Shown here in pieces: positions 12,820 to 26,827 of a stretch of DNA of 64,000 nt (position 1 is the stretch's first letter; each line of letters begins with the position of its first letter). This DNA is from Prunella strophiata. Its lineage: Eukaryota > Chordata > Aves > Passeriformes > Prunellidae. Position numbers and translations under genes: made by a program. Below the pieces are notes generated by a model. That model did not search any database and was not told the DNA's origin. It saw only the letters and a program-made list of their open reading frames with translations. Location of the stretch: NCBI GenBank assembly GCA_036583965.1, contig JAZBQD010000014.1, positions 4,310,191-4,374,190 of the forward strand. Reading direction: 5' to 3'.

Positions 12820-12842
12820 AATCACACCTTTAAGGTGTGATT
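12820..12842. promoter_or_regulatory. inverted pair of T-box half-sites in a 23-base perfect palindrome
   Basis: The left arm AATCACACCTT is followed by a single T and then its exact reverse complement. Inside are two consensus T-box half-sites, TCACACCT and AGGTGTGA, head to head with a 3-base gap. The classical Brachyury palindrome has the same two half-sites with no gap. It lies 463 bases downstream of the MARE palindrome. Confidence 0.5.
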
Positions 12843-15800
12843 GCCCTTGAAGGTCAGAGAGCATTTTCCCTGAATTAAAACTCTAAGAAATGATGCTTAG
12901 GTTTGTGCAGGCTTTTGAGCATCTTTCAGGTTTGGGGTTAGTTTTTGGGGGGTTTCCCCGCTTAGTTTGCTTTGCCTGGACTCTTGGCAGCATCCCAGCA
13001 TTGTTCTCTGACCTGGTGGGTAGGAGTGGAGGAACAGTGCTCTCTAATTCAGCAGAAGTTGGGCAATAGCATTTTGTGAAGGTCACAGCTCTTACCGGTT
13101 GGTATTGTCCACCATCACAGATTCAGCAAGCTCCCCAGTGTGCCTTGATACCCAGATTCTTCCGCCTCTTCAATTATCACCTAAGTTTTGCTATTGTAAT
13201 TTTGTAAGGTTTTCCAGAGTTTGGTTTCATGTGTAGCAAAATCTTCTGGTTGGGCTGTGCCACTGGATCTAAAATCTAAGTCGTGTTGTTCTTCAGTTAC
13301 TTGTCATATCAGATCTCTAGTGTTTCTTCTGTTTTCATGGAAGCTTGAAAACTCTTCAGCTGTATCATCTTTTGTTGAAGAAGCAGTTTTGTTCAGGTTT
13401 TAAATTACTTCTACTACTCCCACAGGGTTGTCACCTGCTTGCAACAGGGCAGTGGAACTCATGTTTGAAAAGCTCATAGGTTTGTGTTCTTCTTGCCCCA
13501 TCAGAAACTTGCATTGAGGCTTTTGATGGATGACTCAGATAAAGCACAGCAAAGGTGCTGCACTGCCATTGACTCTGCAAACTACTGCTTCCAGTTAAAA
13601 TAGGGAGAGGCCCTTTTGCCTTGGCTGTTTGGTAGTGCCCCTTTGCCTGCAGTTAGTCTTGCATGTGTCTGCTTAGCAGCACAGAGCCAGCTGAGGTAAA
13701 ATCAAAAAGCTGGGTTTAACCCATGGTTGGGAGATGCTTCAGTGAGGGTGGCTGTTCTAGTTGTGCTCTGGCTGCTCCTCTTCTGTCAGGGCAGGAGGGA
13801 TTCCTGGGCTGGTGACTGCTTTAACCCTCCTGCTTGCACCCACTGAGGGATCTGTTTGCACAGGGTGACAGTGTCCAAGCAGAAGTTTTGACTGGTTTAG
13901 ATAAATCTTTTTAACTGTTCAGGCAGAGCTGGAGGGTTCCTGTGAGCTTGGATAATGTGTTACTCTGCAAAATGTTCACCTTTACATTCCTCTCCAAATG
14001 GTATTGTTTTTCTTATCAGCTCTTTTCCTCTGCTTTGCCTGGTGAGAGGCTGATGCTTGAGACTGAGTCTCTTTTCTGTCCATGTGCCTTCGTGCAGGTT
14101 CACAAAGCTCACAGAGTGCCATGTTAGTAGCAGCAGGCCTGTGTTCTCTCAGGAGGTCATACCTCTTCCTTTGCTGGAAACAAACTCATCCATCCATTCG
14201 TGTGTGAAAATTTCAATGGTCTTGAAAATTTTGGTAGGAGTGACAATATGATAGTGAAAGTCTCTGAGGCCAACCTGGCAAATGAAAAAGGAGAAGCAAA
14301 AGACACCACCACCCAGACTGAGAAGGGTTTTGTTTTAAAAAGCTTGAAATTGTATAGAACTGCAGCCAAGCTGGCAACCAGTTGGGAGGTCCAAGATAAC
14401 TTCTTGCTTTATTAAGTGAAGGAGAATGGGGAAGAAGTCTTAAGTTGTTCTTTATATTGATGAATTGGGGTTCGTTTTATTGCCTTCTTTTCGTGGTAAG
14501 GTTATTTATCTTTAATTCATCTAATACCAGTCTTACCCTCAAGATGATCCTGAGGCATTTGTGTTTGCGTGCCCACAACCATGGCAGCCAGATGCCAGTG
14601 AGGATCTGAGAGCCTCTTTCAGTCCTCCAATAAAGGCCCAGTGCCAACTGGCACGGTCCAAGAATTAGTGGACTCATCCATTAGGCTTTTCTCTGATTAA
14701 ACCACCAGCCACTCTGAAGGAACAGCTTCCAAATCACACTCCCCTCTGCAACAGGCAGGGATTTCTTCCTTGATTTCTTTGCAGCTTGTGAGCCACCCCA
14801 ACATCACACCTGCCTGCCGTGCCATTCATCTGCCAGCACTGCTGGTGCCAGACCAGCTGTGCAACAGCAGTTGCTTTCTGTCTGGGGTGAGGGCAGATTG
14901 CTACTGCAGAGACTCAGGAAGTAATTGGATCAAAAACATAATTTGCTCTTTAAGCACACTCAGGTCCAAGTAGATCTCTTTCCCCCCACCGAAAGAACTG
15001 GGAGGGGGGAGGAGGTTTGGATAAAAGAAGATGATAGGAGGGAAATAAAGAGAGGAAAGGATTGAGCTGCATCCTCACCATCTGTCTGCTTGGAGTGGTG
15101 CAGCTGCTCTGCCACTGACAGGTTTGCTGTCTCTCCACTCAGTGCAGACAGCCAAATGACTTGTATCATGAACAAAATAGCTGCAGATTAATGCTACTAA
15201 GTAGCCTGGTCACAAAATCCACCCCAAGGCAAAGCCTCTAGCTGCTTGAAAACCTTAAGAATCCTCTCCCCTCTTGATTCGCACTTCTCTTCAGAAACTT
15301 ATACCATTTTGGAGCCAAACATTTCAGCACACATGCTTTTTCTGGAACAAGTCCTGTGTCTTTGCAGCACAGTAAATTTTGGAACATTGATAGGTTATCT
15401 AGAAACTAAGGGAAAGGGCCAGTTGAAGTTACAGTGGTACTACTACTGTGCTTAAAATTAGTTAAGGATGTTTTTAAATGCTTCATTAGCTCAGGGTCTG
15501 TCTGCTACCCAGGGCTGCATGGTTTCTGACAGGGATTTGTGCAAGATGCTCTCCTTTTAATTGTGAAGAAAATGCTGTGGAAAACAGGCAAGCATGAACT
15601 GCAAGGTAACAGACACAAAACTAAACAAAAATTCCAGAGGTGTAGTGTGCTTTTGTGAATGGCTGTAAATATCTTTGTTGAAATATCAACTAGGCACTCA
15701 AGAGGTATCTGAGGGATTCACCCAGGGCAAGGAATGTGGAGTTTACTTCTCCTCTCACAGACCACAGGCTCTTTGAGGTGGTCTCATGATAACCTGGGTC

Positions 15801-18800
15801 CTGATCCAGTACTGTTGACATCCATAGAAGAATACTTTGTGTGCCCAACCTAAAAAAAAAAAATATCCAGCACAACACAATTTTGGGTACTCCTCTCCTG
15901 GAGTTATTAATGATGATAAAGATTTTCCAGAGATGAGTCACTGGCAAGTGTCCCTTCCTGAGCCTGAAGAACCATTCAGGCAGTTGTTAATCTCTGAGAA
16001 TAGCTCTGCAACTGAGTCATTACAGAAAATCTGATTATGGTTTAGGGTGTCTCTCAGAACTGTTCAGAGAGGTCATGATGGGATGGCAGTCTTTACATGA
16101 CATATATTTGCAGTGTGGGACTATAAATTAGTGATGGCAGGAGAACAAAAAGATAACTGAGTTAAATCCAAGTGCTTTTTATGATAGCCCTGTAATTGCT
16201 GCTACTTCTATTCAGCTCTTTTTTTGTTAGTTTATTTCCCACAAAACCATTCCCTACATACTGCCTCCAGTACACCAGGTCCTAACTTTAGTGCATGGCT
16301 TATCCAGCCTCTGGCTCCTTTCAGTTATGGAGAAACAATGGAGCCATGAACTCAGCAACCTCTGTAGAAGTCCAAGGCCTATACTCACACCACGCCAGAC
16401 TTTGTGAGCTGAGAAATGAGAGACCTGCTCTGTCTCCTTGCACAGCAATTTGTTCTCTGATGTCCAGGCATATAATCCTCACTGGAGAGGAGGCAAAAGC
16501 TTCTTTGATATCCTTTTCTTCTGTTATTCTCAAGGGGTTCAGGCAGTAGTGTGTGCTCTGAGAACGGCAGCAGATGCAGGCTGTGTTCTCATATTTCTGG
16601 GTTTCCTGGGGAAGCTTTTGACTAAGCAGCTGCCATCTCATGCAGAGTCAGAATCTGAGTCTCAGAATGTGGTAGAAATGTCAGAGGAAATACAAGAAGT
16701 TGCTGCCCCCAGCTATTTGCTGCCTTTCTTCAAAATCTGCAAGGCTGCTGGAACAGAAAGTTATCTTACTATTGCATCTGGCAGCTTCAGCGAAGCTTCA
16801 CCTCCCTTGGCAGCAGAGCTGATACCACTGGATTTACACAGCAACAATAAAACACAGCCCCACAACCATCCTTGCTTTGGTAGGGCAGGAGGAGGGGCAG
16901 AAGGGATAGTAGTGGCATCATTTCTTAAATTTCTCTTTGCAAACTTGAAAGCCATCTCTAATGAGCTTAGGATGAACTGCCTGCTTAATATTCTTATTCT
17001 TTTTTTTTCCTGTTTCCCTCATACTCTTAAATGCAAGTGACAATTATTTCTGTTTTCAGGATTCATGATGGTAGAGTGCTGTCCATGTAAGGATTGAACT
17101 CTTTTTATTTTTCCTTTGTTTTTAAAGTTTCCCTGTAGTCATAGTGGCCCTGGGAATTGAGAATTACAATGTTTTCCATTCCTTTTGCCCAATCCCTGCC
17201 ATTCACTCAGAGTTTTTGTTTGCCACTGGGGCCTTGTGAGCATCTCTTGTAAAACTCCACTATATATTCTCCATATGCCTCTATCTGGTGCCATTGCTGG
17301 CATCGTCTGTGATCCCCACTGTGGAAATAAGTAAGCCCAGCCATGTGAGAGGTGAATTCCTGAAAGGTGGTATGCCAGAAGCCTGGTGGTTTGAGTAGAG
17401 ATGTTCACGATAACCTTGGTGATCTTTAGAGCATGTTCAGCACAGTCTACGGAAGCGTGAAAACAAGACAGATAAGGTTTTCAAGGGGGGTTGTGGGTTA
17501 TGACTTAATAATGTCTTTTTTGCCATGCAGACTGTAAATTCCTGCTGCACTGGGAGTCACTCTTGGCTCTGCTCTGCGCTCAGATGCCTCTCTCCCCTGT
17601 CCTCATGCTCCTTCCAAAGTTTGCTCGCTGATGGCCGTGCCAGGAGCTGTGGCTTGGATGAGAAGGGTGAGATTTGTTTCTCTAAACTGGCTGTGAGTCC
17701 AAGTTGCCCAGGACCCATCACTGTCTTAATCTCCTGAGAGGGTTGCTGTTGTTCTTAATAGGAAGCTGTTATTCCTGAAGATGGTTTCCACTTGGGGTCT
17801 GACACCTCAGTAGACAGGCTGAGCACTGGGCTCATTGGGTGAGGATAACTCTGAGCAGGCCCTCCCCACAATGCAGGAATTGTTTATAAATAGGCAAATT
17901 GACATGTTCCCATTTTCTTTTCCCACCTCCTACAGTTCTTGGGAATGAGGAAGGAAGCCAGTAAGAAATGTTGATGTTGGCATTTGGCATTTCAGTCAAA
18001 AGCAAGGGAAGATGAAGTGGAATGCTTTTTTGCGGTGGGCCGAGAAGTGTTGCTGCAGAGGTAGTGCCAGGCTGCTGCCTGGATTTGTTCAGTTTTCAAA
18101 TTCAGGGGGAAAACAGTTGACACTTTTTATCTCTGAGTTTCCTAAAGTGACTGAGCCAGGAAAGGAGATGCAGCGGGTTCTCAACTGAAATTCTTACAAA
18201 ATGACCTCGTTTACACTCACTGCATCCTCTAGCATTAAAACCCTTTAAATACTACTTCAAAAATTCATGAGTTCAAGCGCTTTAATGGAAGCAAAGGAGA
18301 GACTTTTCTGTTTTGTCCTGAAAGAGCTCATGGAGAGTTCAAAGGAAACTTTTAGTGTCTAGTTATGCTGCACCCACCCATCCAAGAGCTCTTCTCCTTG
18401 AGTTAACCTGAAGCTTTAATGTTTTATTGAAATCACTGTGGGATGTTGACTTTAATGTGAAACTTATAAATGGGCAGCCTGTAAACCAAGGCACTGATAC
18501 ATCAAAGGTGAATTTAACTTCAAATTATGCACACTATGAATAGGATTTTCTGGTCTTTTCCTGCTGAAGTTGTTCAATATTTTTCTATGATTTTCATTAA
18601 GGCTGAGCTAAGACAGTGCAGAAAGATTTAAAAATCTCAGTCTATAAAGACATTTATGAATTTGAGGAACATTGCCATCATGATGGTTCTTTTATCCATT
18701 TTGTTAAATTGTAGTTCACCCCTTGAAAAATGTGTTACTCTTCTAGCTTGGGGATTAAATTCACAGCCTGCTTGCAGTGTGAAAATGCTGGCAGTGCTGC

Positions 18801-20599
18801 AGCTGCGTTTGGAAGCTTCGCTCGCGAGGTGTTTTCACTTAGCTGAATATGAATTCAGCTTGGGGTGCTGTGAAGGGCAGTTCACTTGGTCTCTGCAAAG
18901 TGGAGCAATCACCACTCTCACCCATGTAGGCAGCTGGCAGGGATCTGTGCATCATTGTTCCTGTGATCAATTAGTTCTTAATGTTTCAGAGTCAGTCTAT
19001 GGGAAGTGAAGAATGAGAGGTTCTAAATACGAATTCCTGGAGCTGTGAGTGTGAAGAGAGCTTTTAAGTTGGAGCCTTGAGTATAATCTGGGATAAGATG
19101 GGGGATATATTGATGCTTTTAGACTGTGTTAGTCCTGTAACCAGCCCCTTAAATTTTCTTTTTTGTTTTTAGTACATTCTTGCTTTCTCTTTGTCTCCAG
19201 AGTTAAATTTGACACTTTCTAATGCAGAGCTTTCTATAACAGACACCAATGGAGAGAATGGTCTTATTTTACTGTGAATTTTAAGGCAACACAAAAGTAA
19301 AATGATACATCCAGTAAAACTGCAGGCTTGGCTTTAGCAGCAAGCAGAAGTAAGAAAGGTAATGCATCATTACTGTACAAGAGAAAGTGCTTGAGAGAGA
19401 TGGACAGATCCATCACCAATTACCGAAATACTGCACCATCATCCAGAGCCCACAGTCCCTGGGGAGCCCCATTCACAGCCAGGACCTGGAGAACCCTTCC
19501 TGGCAAGTGGGAAAATCCTGCACAGTGCTTCCACCCATAGGTGAGCTCTCCAAATTCACCCCAAAAGCAGGACCAGCATTTATAGGCCCAAATCAGCAAG
19601 TCGGAGTGGCTTGGTTATATTTTATCACAGAAACTCCTGGATCTGATGGCACACTTCCCAACCAGCAGGGACCAGGGCTTGGCCAGGGCCCAGGCCTTGG
19701 CTGGGAGGGTTTCTTGTAAAATACCCTAGAGCCAAGTCTCTGTTCATGTCAGCTGGGAAAGGTTCTTGAAATGCTACATTTCTTGCAGGTACCTACATGA
19801 GGTTACATGAAAGTTTTCACAGCAGTTGGTTTGGTGTTAACCAGATAGAATCAGCGTCTCAGTCATCTGTTTTTAGCTAAATAATACTGGTGGTGTCAGC
19901 CACATATTGCCCAGGGTCCATCTTGTAACTCAGCACATCAGTGGGATTTCTCATACAATTAGAGCAGTTTTTCATGCACTCATGCGATGTCCAGCTGTGT
20001 CCACAGGAGTTGTTGCTCTGGGTGACAGTGTTTGTGCCTTGTGTTTTTGCTGATGTGGTATCTCCCACGTGGTGCTGACAGGTTGCTTTCCTGACCTCAG
20101 CCCAGGTGCTCAGGACACTGGTTCAAGGCTCTGCAGCCTCTGAGCTGAGAGTGATTTCTCCAGTTCTGCAGCTCTCTGCTGAGCTGCTGTGTTTGTGCTC
20201 CTGCATGCATTGCAGGCAAAATGCACTGACTTTGCCCAGCGCCCTGACTTAAGCTAGCACCTCTAAGTTTGCCCAAAATAAGTGGTAACAGAATGAAGCT
20301 GATACCATGGAGCAGACAAAGAGGGAATATAAGGGGATTGTTTCATTGTCTCAAGTGTGGCAAAGATTAACTTTAAAATACATGTTTTTAAACACATGCA
20401 GTCACATCCTTGCAAAGTGAGTGTGAAATGTCACAAAACAAAAGCAAGAGTGATTTATACCCAGGATGAACTAAGCCAAAAAGGACATGTATGTATTTTT
20501 AGTTAAATTTAGCGGTGTGTTTGAGTTGGTACTAAAGACTATGCAAAGTGCGGGGCATGAAGAACTGTACTCAGAATGTGGATGCATGTGAATACCACT

Positions 20600-20690
20600 G
20601 TGTATCTGTGTGTATGGTATATGTATGTATGTGCATGTGTGTGTATATCTATGTGTGTATATATACACACACACGTGTGTTATATAGTGC
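20600..20690. repeat. TG/TA/CA alternating purine-pyrimidine tract with palindromes
   Basis: The tract runs from GT-rich through TATATA to CA-rich. It includes a 20-base perfect palindrome at 20652-20671 and a second, overlapping 12-base one (ACACACGTGTGT) at 20669-20680. This is typical of cruciform- or Z-forming microsatellite DNA. Confidence 0.85.
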
Positions 20691-21996
20691 TCTATACATT
20701 TATTGGCCAGTTATTTGCAAAAATAATCTTTAAATAATGAAGGTGCTTATGTTGGGGTTAGAAGTCTAATAATTCTTAATTCTGTGCTTCACCTGTTTAT
20801 CCACTCTGGGGTTGTTAGCTGTGTTAATAGTCACCTCAGAGGGGCACTTCAAGACCAGCCCAGGGCAGGCAGTGATATTGTACCCATCATTTGAAGCCCT
20901 TAAGAAAGAATTCCCAGTATTTCTAAATGATTCATTTAAGGCTTTCTTGGGCCTTCCAGGACATCTGCTCTCCAAAGGTGATTGCAGTAGGTCATACCGC
21001 ATATTTCAAACCTTTTTCTGTCATCTCCTTAATGCTTAGACACAGAACTGCTTGCACTGTCTGTGCCCATGGAAACTCTCTTTGCCTTCTTTAGAGGTAA
21101 GTGTAGCTTTTAATGATGGTTCCAATGAATTGGTCCCCATGAAGAAAATAAAACAGAAAAGGGAAAAGTGCAAGAAGAAATATTTGAGTCAGCAATGAGG
21201 TAGAACAGCACTGATTATTGTGCTTATTTTACTTCTGTGTGTGTCATTATGGGTTTTTTAGTGCACTCTTGAAACATGTTGTAGAACAGCAATATTTACA
21301 GTACTGATCTTTTGTTCCTCTTTTGTTGCAGAGGTGACTTCTTTGCAAAGGCCTGACTTTTTTCAACCAGTTTGTATTGCCTGTCAAGAATTTTCATGTT
21401 GACTCTCGGAAACCTGCTGCAGAATCTCCCCTGTTTACTATTCAGTGCTGTTTTCATCTTCCTTTAGCAGGTAAGCACATGTTTCTGCAATACTAACTCC
21501 AGCTGGAAAATGTTTCCAAATTCAGACACCTGGAGAGTTCATTTTGTTGGACTCTGTAGGGTTAACATCTATCCTCCAAAATTTCTGCCACAGGAAAATA
21601 CCTGAATAATAGTGCAGTACTTTGGAGTCTTTAGCATCAATGCATGTCACTCTACATCCATCTAGCTTAAATCCAACTCAAAAAATGCTGTGCATGAACT
21701 TTCAGTTGGGAATCTATTTAGAGCTGAATCAGGATTGTGAGCGAGCAATGTAGAAAATTGCTTGAATTGTTGCTGCCTGAGAGGAGCCTCTAAATAACTT
21801 TGTGTCCTTGAGGAAAAAAGCCTGCAGAGGAGAGCCAGAGTGGGTGATGGAAAGGCTGGAGTGTCACCCCCCATAGTGCCTTCAAGATGAACGGGAGCAT
21901 TCAGCTACTGTTCACCAGGATCACAGTCAGTGCTGCAGAAATAGATTTAGCTGCCCTCACTGGCTGTGCACTACAGCAACAAGGGATTCTCAAATG

Positions 21997-22029
21997 ACCC
22001 ATATATGATTGAGATATATATATATGGGT
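21997..22029. repeat. hairpin: 10-base stem, 13-base loop
   Basis: ACCCATATAT pairs exactly with ATATATGGGT across a 13-base AT-rich loop. Probably an evolved AT microsatellite. Confidence 0.6.
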
Positions 22030-22492
22030 GTGGCAAGAAGGGACACTGAACAGCTGAGCTGCAGGAGTGTCTTACACAGCTGCAGCTTTTCTGCAGGGGG
22101 GCCTGGCCAAACCCTTCATATTCATTGTTAGAATTGGATTTGGTTTTGAGAGTCAAGGTTTTTAGGAAGAGAAAGATTTTTAATGATTTCTTGAAATCAC
22201 TTTTGTTAAATGGTAGTTGTCAAAGGAGAGTGTGTATGGTGGTGTGCAAGTGCATTTATGTGAAAAGAAAGTAAATGTGCTTACTCTGATGTTGTTCCGT
22301 TTTCCTTTTAGCATTATCATCACACAGTAGGAACTCTTGTTTTTTTTTTGAAACAACTTAGAAATCTTCCCAGAAAACACTTGTCAGTTTCCTCCTACAA
22401 AAGAATTCTCTTTCTGAATGTATAGCAATTTATTTACTTTATCACTGAACTGCAGAATCTAACCTCTGCCATGGCCTCAGCTTTTTTCCTTG

Positions 22493-22558
22493 GTTTTTTA
22501 AGGAATGAGGTCTTTTCTAAAGGGTGTTTTTTAAGGAATGAGGTCTTTTCTAAAGGGT
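22493..22558. repeat. perfect tandem duplication, 2 x 33 bases
   Basis: The unit beginning GTTTTTTAAGGAATGAGG occurs twice back to back, 22493-22525 and 22526-22558, without a mismatch. Two identical copies imply a recent duplication, or an assembly artefact. It is in intron 1 and no coding exon overlaps it. Confidence 0.95.
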
Positions 22559-22771
22559 TGGCTCTTGAAAACTTTTATTTCTATTTACTTGGTGGTAATG
22601 CATGCTTTCTTCCCAATTGGTGTGGAGTGGGAATGGTGGGAATTCCTGTTCTGTGCTACTTTATTTCAGTGGTAGCTGCATTTTCCTGCAGTGTTACTTG
22701 GTCTCATCCCAGGCTGCAGGAGTAAATCGTTCCCTATAAACTGCAGTTTGCCAGAGCCTTGCATGGCTCTA

Positions 22772-22910
22772 ATCATAGTCACAGTGTTGTTTTGGAAGGG
22801 ACCTTGAGGATCATCTTGTTCCAATCCCCCTGCCATGGGCAGAAACACCTTCCACTGGAGCAGGTTGCTCCGAGCTGTGTCCAGCCTGGCCTTGAACCCT
22901 TCCAGGGACG
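22772..22910 (-). mobile_element. CR1 LINE 3'-end fragment
   Basis: Reading the minus strand, the fragment matches the standard avian CR1 3' region: a 'CTTCCACTGG / AGGTGTTTCTGCCCATGGCA' type segment, then AAGGTCCCTTCCAAAAC and a degenerate terminal TGATTA motif. It is truncated at its 5' side, as nearly all CR1 copies are. CR1 is a non-LTR retrotransposon of birds and reptiles; this copy is dead. Confidence 0.85.
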
Positions 22911-25900
22911 TGTGGAAGGCTGAAACCTACAGCAGAATGTATCTTGTTCTGTAAACTGGACACAGATGTTGCAAACTGAGGAGAAAATGAGCCCACTCAT
23001 TTTTACTTGTGCTGCACTTCTTGTCCCTTAGGATTTTGAGGGTGCTGTTAGGTACTGCCACTCTGGATTCCCTAACACGTGGGTTAAGGATGTCAGTAGC
23101 AGAGAGGGGATGTTATACAATGAGCTTGACAATCCCAAGTCATGAGGAGTATGGGCATTGCTTTTCTCTTCATAAGTGACTCATGGGGAAAAGGTGAGGG
23201 AAGAATTACTCAGGCAGGAAATCCCTGCTATCTCTGCCTGCATTATTTCAAGCATACCCAGAAAATTTCTGCTTCTGAACTTTACAGCCCTCCCTAAAAC
23301 AAATACCCACTTCTGCTCTTAGCTAAATTAACAGTCTACCAACTAATCTGCTACCAAACATGTGTTCTGTCAGCTGCAGCTCCAAATACTCCTAGGAAGA
23401 TTCAGCCACTGCCAGCAGAACTAAAAGCTGCTTTCATGCTTCACTGGAATGTTTTAAACATTCACTGTGTACAACCCATCTTTGGTTTGTTCATTGTTAA
23501 ACTTTTTATTCTTGGTATTCTAAATAACTCAGAATAAACAAAGACATGTGTAAGCCTTCTGTTCTTAGTGCAGCATTTGCAAGCTATCCTATTATAAACT
23601 GTTTATAGATTGCCATGCAATCTGTAACCTTACTGTGATGGACAGTCAGCTCAGAGTTCCCACCATGTGAGGAGACGTTATTAAGCATTATGCCTTGAGC
23701 ACCTTACCAGAACCCTGACAGAGTGTTTGCTGACTGGAAATATCAACATCTTATGAAAAAGCACTGCCTTCCCACTGCAAATCCAGTCATTTATAGCCAC
23801 CTGGGTTTTTTTCTTTGCAAAAATGCATTACTTGGCTGGCAATATAGTAAACTTTAAGCCATGTTTACAGTTTTGTTGTATTCAAATTTTATATTCCAAC
23901 ATATTTTTTATAGTCATAAGTATTACTTACTCTTCATTGTGGTGTGCTATAATCTAAAGATCTTGTGGCTGTACTGTAACAGGGGCCATAGAAAACAAGT
24001 ATTGAAGGCTTCAGGTCCCTATTAATTTACATCTGCAGGCCACAGCCTTTGTAAATGTTTGTACATAGGCAATATATACACATAGGTTTGTGTGTTCTGT
24101 GTTGTTTCATGGAAATGTCACGAGTTTCAAATCCAGCACATTTGGAAGCCTTGGCATGTCAGGGCCAATCAGAAATGGCAAAGTGACACATTTGCTGTCC
24201 TCATGAGACAGAAGTCAGTAGGAGAGTGTTGAGATAATAAAAGAGGTTAGAAGGGTTTACTGTGTCACAGCAGAGGAGCACTCATTTTTATAGTAATTAG
24301 TATTATGGGAAAATCCTGGCAAAATTGTAAGTCTTTGTTTGCTCCCTTTTTTGCCTCCTCCAAATACAAAGAAGAGAATCTGGCAGTATTTTCATTTATT
24401 GTTCACTGCTGGTGTAACTGAAGTCTCCCTAAAATTTAATTTGATTCCCTAGCCAGAAGATGTTCTTAGCCAGTCTTTCTGTTGAGGCTGTCTCATGAAA
24501 GCCTTTGTCCTTTTCCTCTCAATCTCTCAGTGCCTTTGGTCAGCTGCAGATTCTCCTAGAAATACTAATTTAATATCTCCTAACTTGAAATACCAGCTGA
24601 GCTTGTACCAGTGATAGCTCTCAAAGATTTCTTCATCCAGGGTCAGAGCATGTACTTGAGGAAATTTAACATTCGTTAATTGGATGCCAGATTATTTGCA
24701 CTTGTATTATGATCAATCAGGAAAAAAAATCTTGGGGATGGCATTTATGTCATTTAATTTTAGGTGTTTACAGCTTGGAATACCATATCCATGTCTGAAC
24801 TACTCACATTATAATATCTTTATAGCTGGTGGAGAGAACAGGCACATACCCAGCATGACTTTCCTGACCAGGCTGAAATATCCTTTAAAGGATGCATTGC
24901 ACCCTGAATGTGCCTGGTTTTCTCCAGCAGTTACAGAATGAGATCTGAATTTTCCTGTACATTTTCTGGTAGCTAGAGCTGAGTGAGCTTAACAAAATGG
25001 AAGACCAAACTGGAATGACAGAACTTTATCTCAAGAGTGTCTTAAATGCACCTTCCAGTTCTGACCTCCCAGGCCACTACACTGCTGTTGCTGTGGTCAT
25101 GACATCTTGTGTCTCTTCATAGCTCTTATGGAGAATTTAATCAAAAGGAAGACAGTAATTCAAATGCTGTTTCCAGTTTTCATCCTTTTACTTATTTCCA
25201 TCTCACAAATACAGGCAGTAGTAAAGTGTAGGTACAAGCAAAATATTCTATCTATAGATCTGCCCCTTAACACTATGTGAAATAATTCTACCATATAACA
25301 GCTTAAGTCTTACTTTTATTACATTGAATTTTGCAGTAAGTAAAGAAAGGTAAAAGTAGTACTTTTTATTCCTCTTCCATTTTCTCCAGGAGGACAGGTC
25401 ACATCACTGAGGTTTGAATAATCCTCCAAGAGTTAAATGATGAGGATTACATTCCACGTACGTGATAACCCAGATGTTGATATCATGTTGTGTCTGATTG
25501 AAGACTGAGACTGGCTAATGAGCTGCAGTGGCAGTGAAGAGTTCTTCCAAATCTTCCTTTGGAGTCTAAAAAATTCCATCACTCTGCCCTTTGAGATAAA
25601 TTATTTCCCAGAGCATCCTGAGAAAACACTCAAAATGTGATACATACTTGAGAAGTCATAGTACTGGACCTGCTGACCTGGTAAAATGAAGATTTAAAGG
25701 TACAAGTGTAAAATAATTTGTGCAATTAAGGCTTTTTATACTCTGGCTGTTTCCACTGCCCAGTATCTCAGTCTGAAGGGACTGCTCTCAGCATTAGGAA
25801 ATGTGAAGGATGTGTGTGTGAAGGATGGCAAAAGTCCCCATTTTTAAGTTCCATCACACTGAGTGGCTGCAGAGTCCAAGTGCACAGATAGAGGTTGCAA

Positions 25901-26827
25901 TTTTGGATTGTCTTTTAAATCTCTCTGGCAGTTTTTCCATTCAGAAAGATACCCTTGTGAGGCAAAGGGAGAATGATGAATTTTCTGAAAGAATCCATTT
26001 GTATCGAACACTAGGCTTTTGTTGATTCTTGCAGGACTACAGGATTTGTTCCAAAGAGCTATATAGTACCTTGCAAATAACAGCAGTGTAATACCAGCAG
26101 AGTCAGAGATTCCCCAAGTTTGCAGAGCTGGCTTGTGCATTGCTTGGGTCTGAAGTAACCTCTCTGACTTGGGCACGGGAGGGGACAGTAATCTCAAGGC
26201 ACAGTTCATGTTTCTAGCCATGCTCAGGGAGAACATTGCACTGGCAATATCACGGCTTTGAGAGAAAGACAGGGTATTACTTGTAACTAACAGCTGCCCA
26301 CCAGTGAAGTTCATTAGAAACTCAGTGAGTTGCTGAAGTGGGTTCTTTATCTTGGCGACCTTCCAAGGCAATCAGAGCCTTCTTGGAAGACCTTGAATCA
26401 GAAATATTTGGATATAAGAAAAATAGCACTGTGCAGCACATGCTTCTGATCTTTCAGGGTTCACAGATTTGGAAGGCACAGTACCATGTATAACTGTAGA
26501 AGACAGCACTGAGATACTGTAGCTGCTGCATTAAGGTCATGGTGTTCTGGGAGCCAATTAAAATTATGCAAGATGACAGTTTAGGAAGGAATTGACACAG
26601 AGCTCAGGAAGGCAAAAAATTGTGTGTATTATGAACTCAATTATTTTGTAAGATTAATTTTCCGCTGTCTTATGATCTTGTAATAAGATCACAAAGTATT
26701 TTAAATGTTTGATTTACTTACTGATCAGAACTCTTGAGACCTTGCTTTCTAAATCAAAATTTAAGATTTGACTCCCGTTTAAGTGCAAAGTTGTGAGCTT
26801 GTCTTGGAGTATACACTGGTTACTGAG

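Noticed and set aside
16438..17040. 200-codon plus-strand ORF in intron 1
   Set aside because: A rough estimate gives on the order of one such frame by chance in six frames of 64 kb; no family resemblance, and the composition looks like translated intron.
19877..20068. 63-codon minus-strand ORF with several cysteines (SCGHSWTSHECMKNCSNCM)
   Set aside because: No signal peptide, no known spacing pattern, and short enough to be chance.
25844..26371. 175-codon minus-strand ORF
   Set aside because: No recognisable domain, and length within chance expectation.
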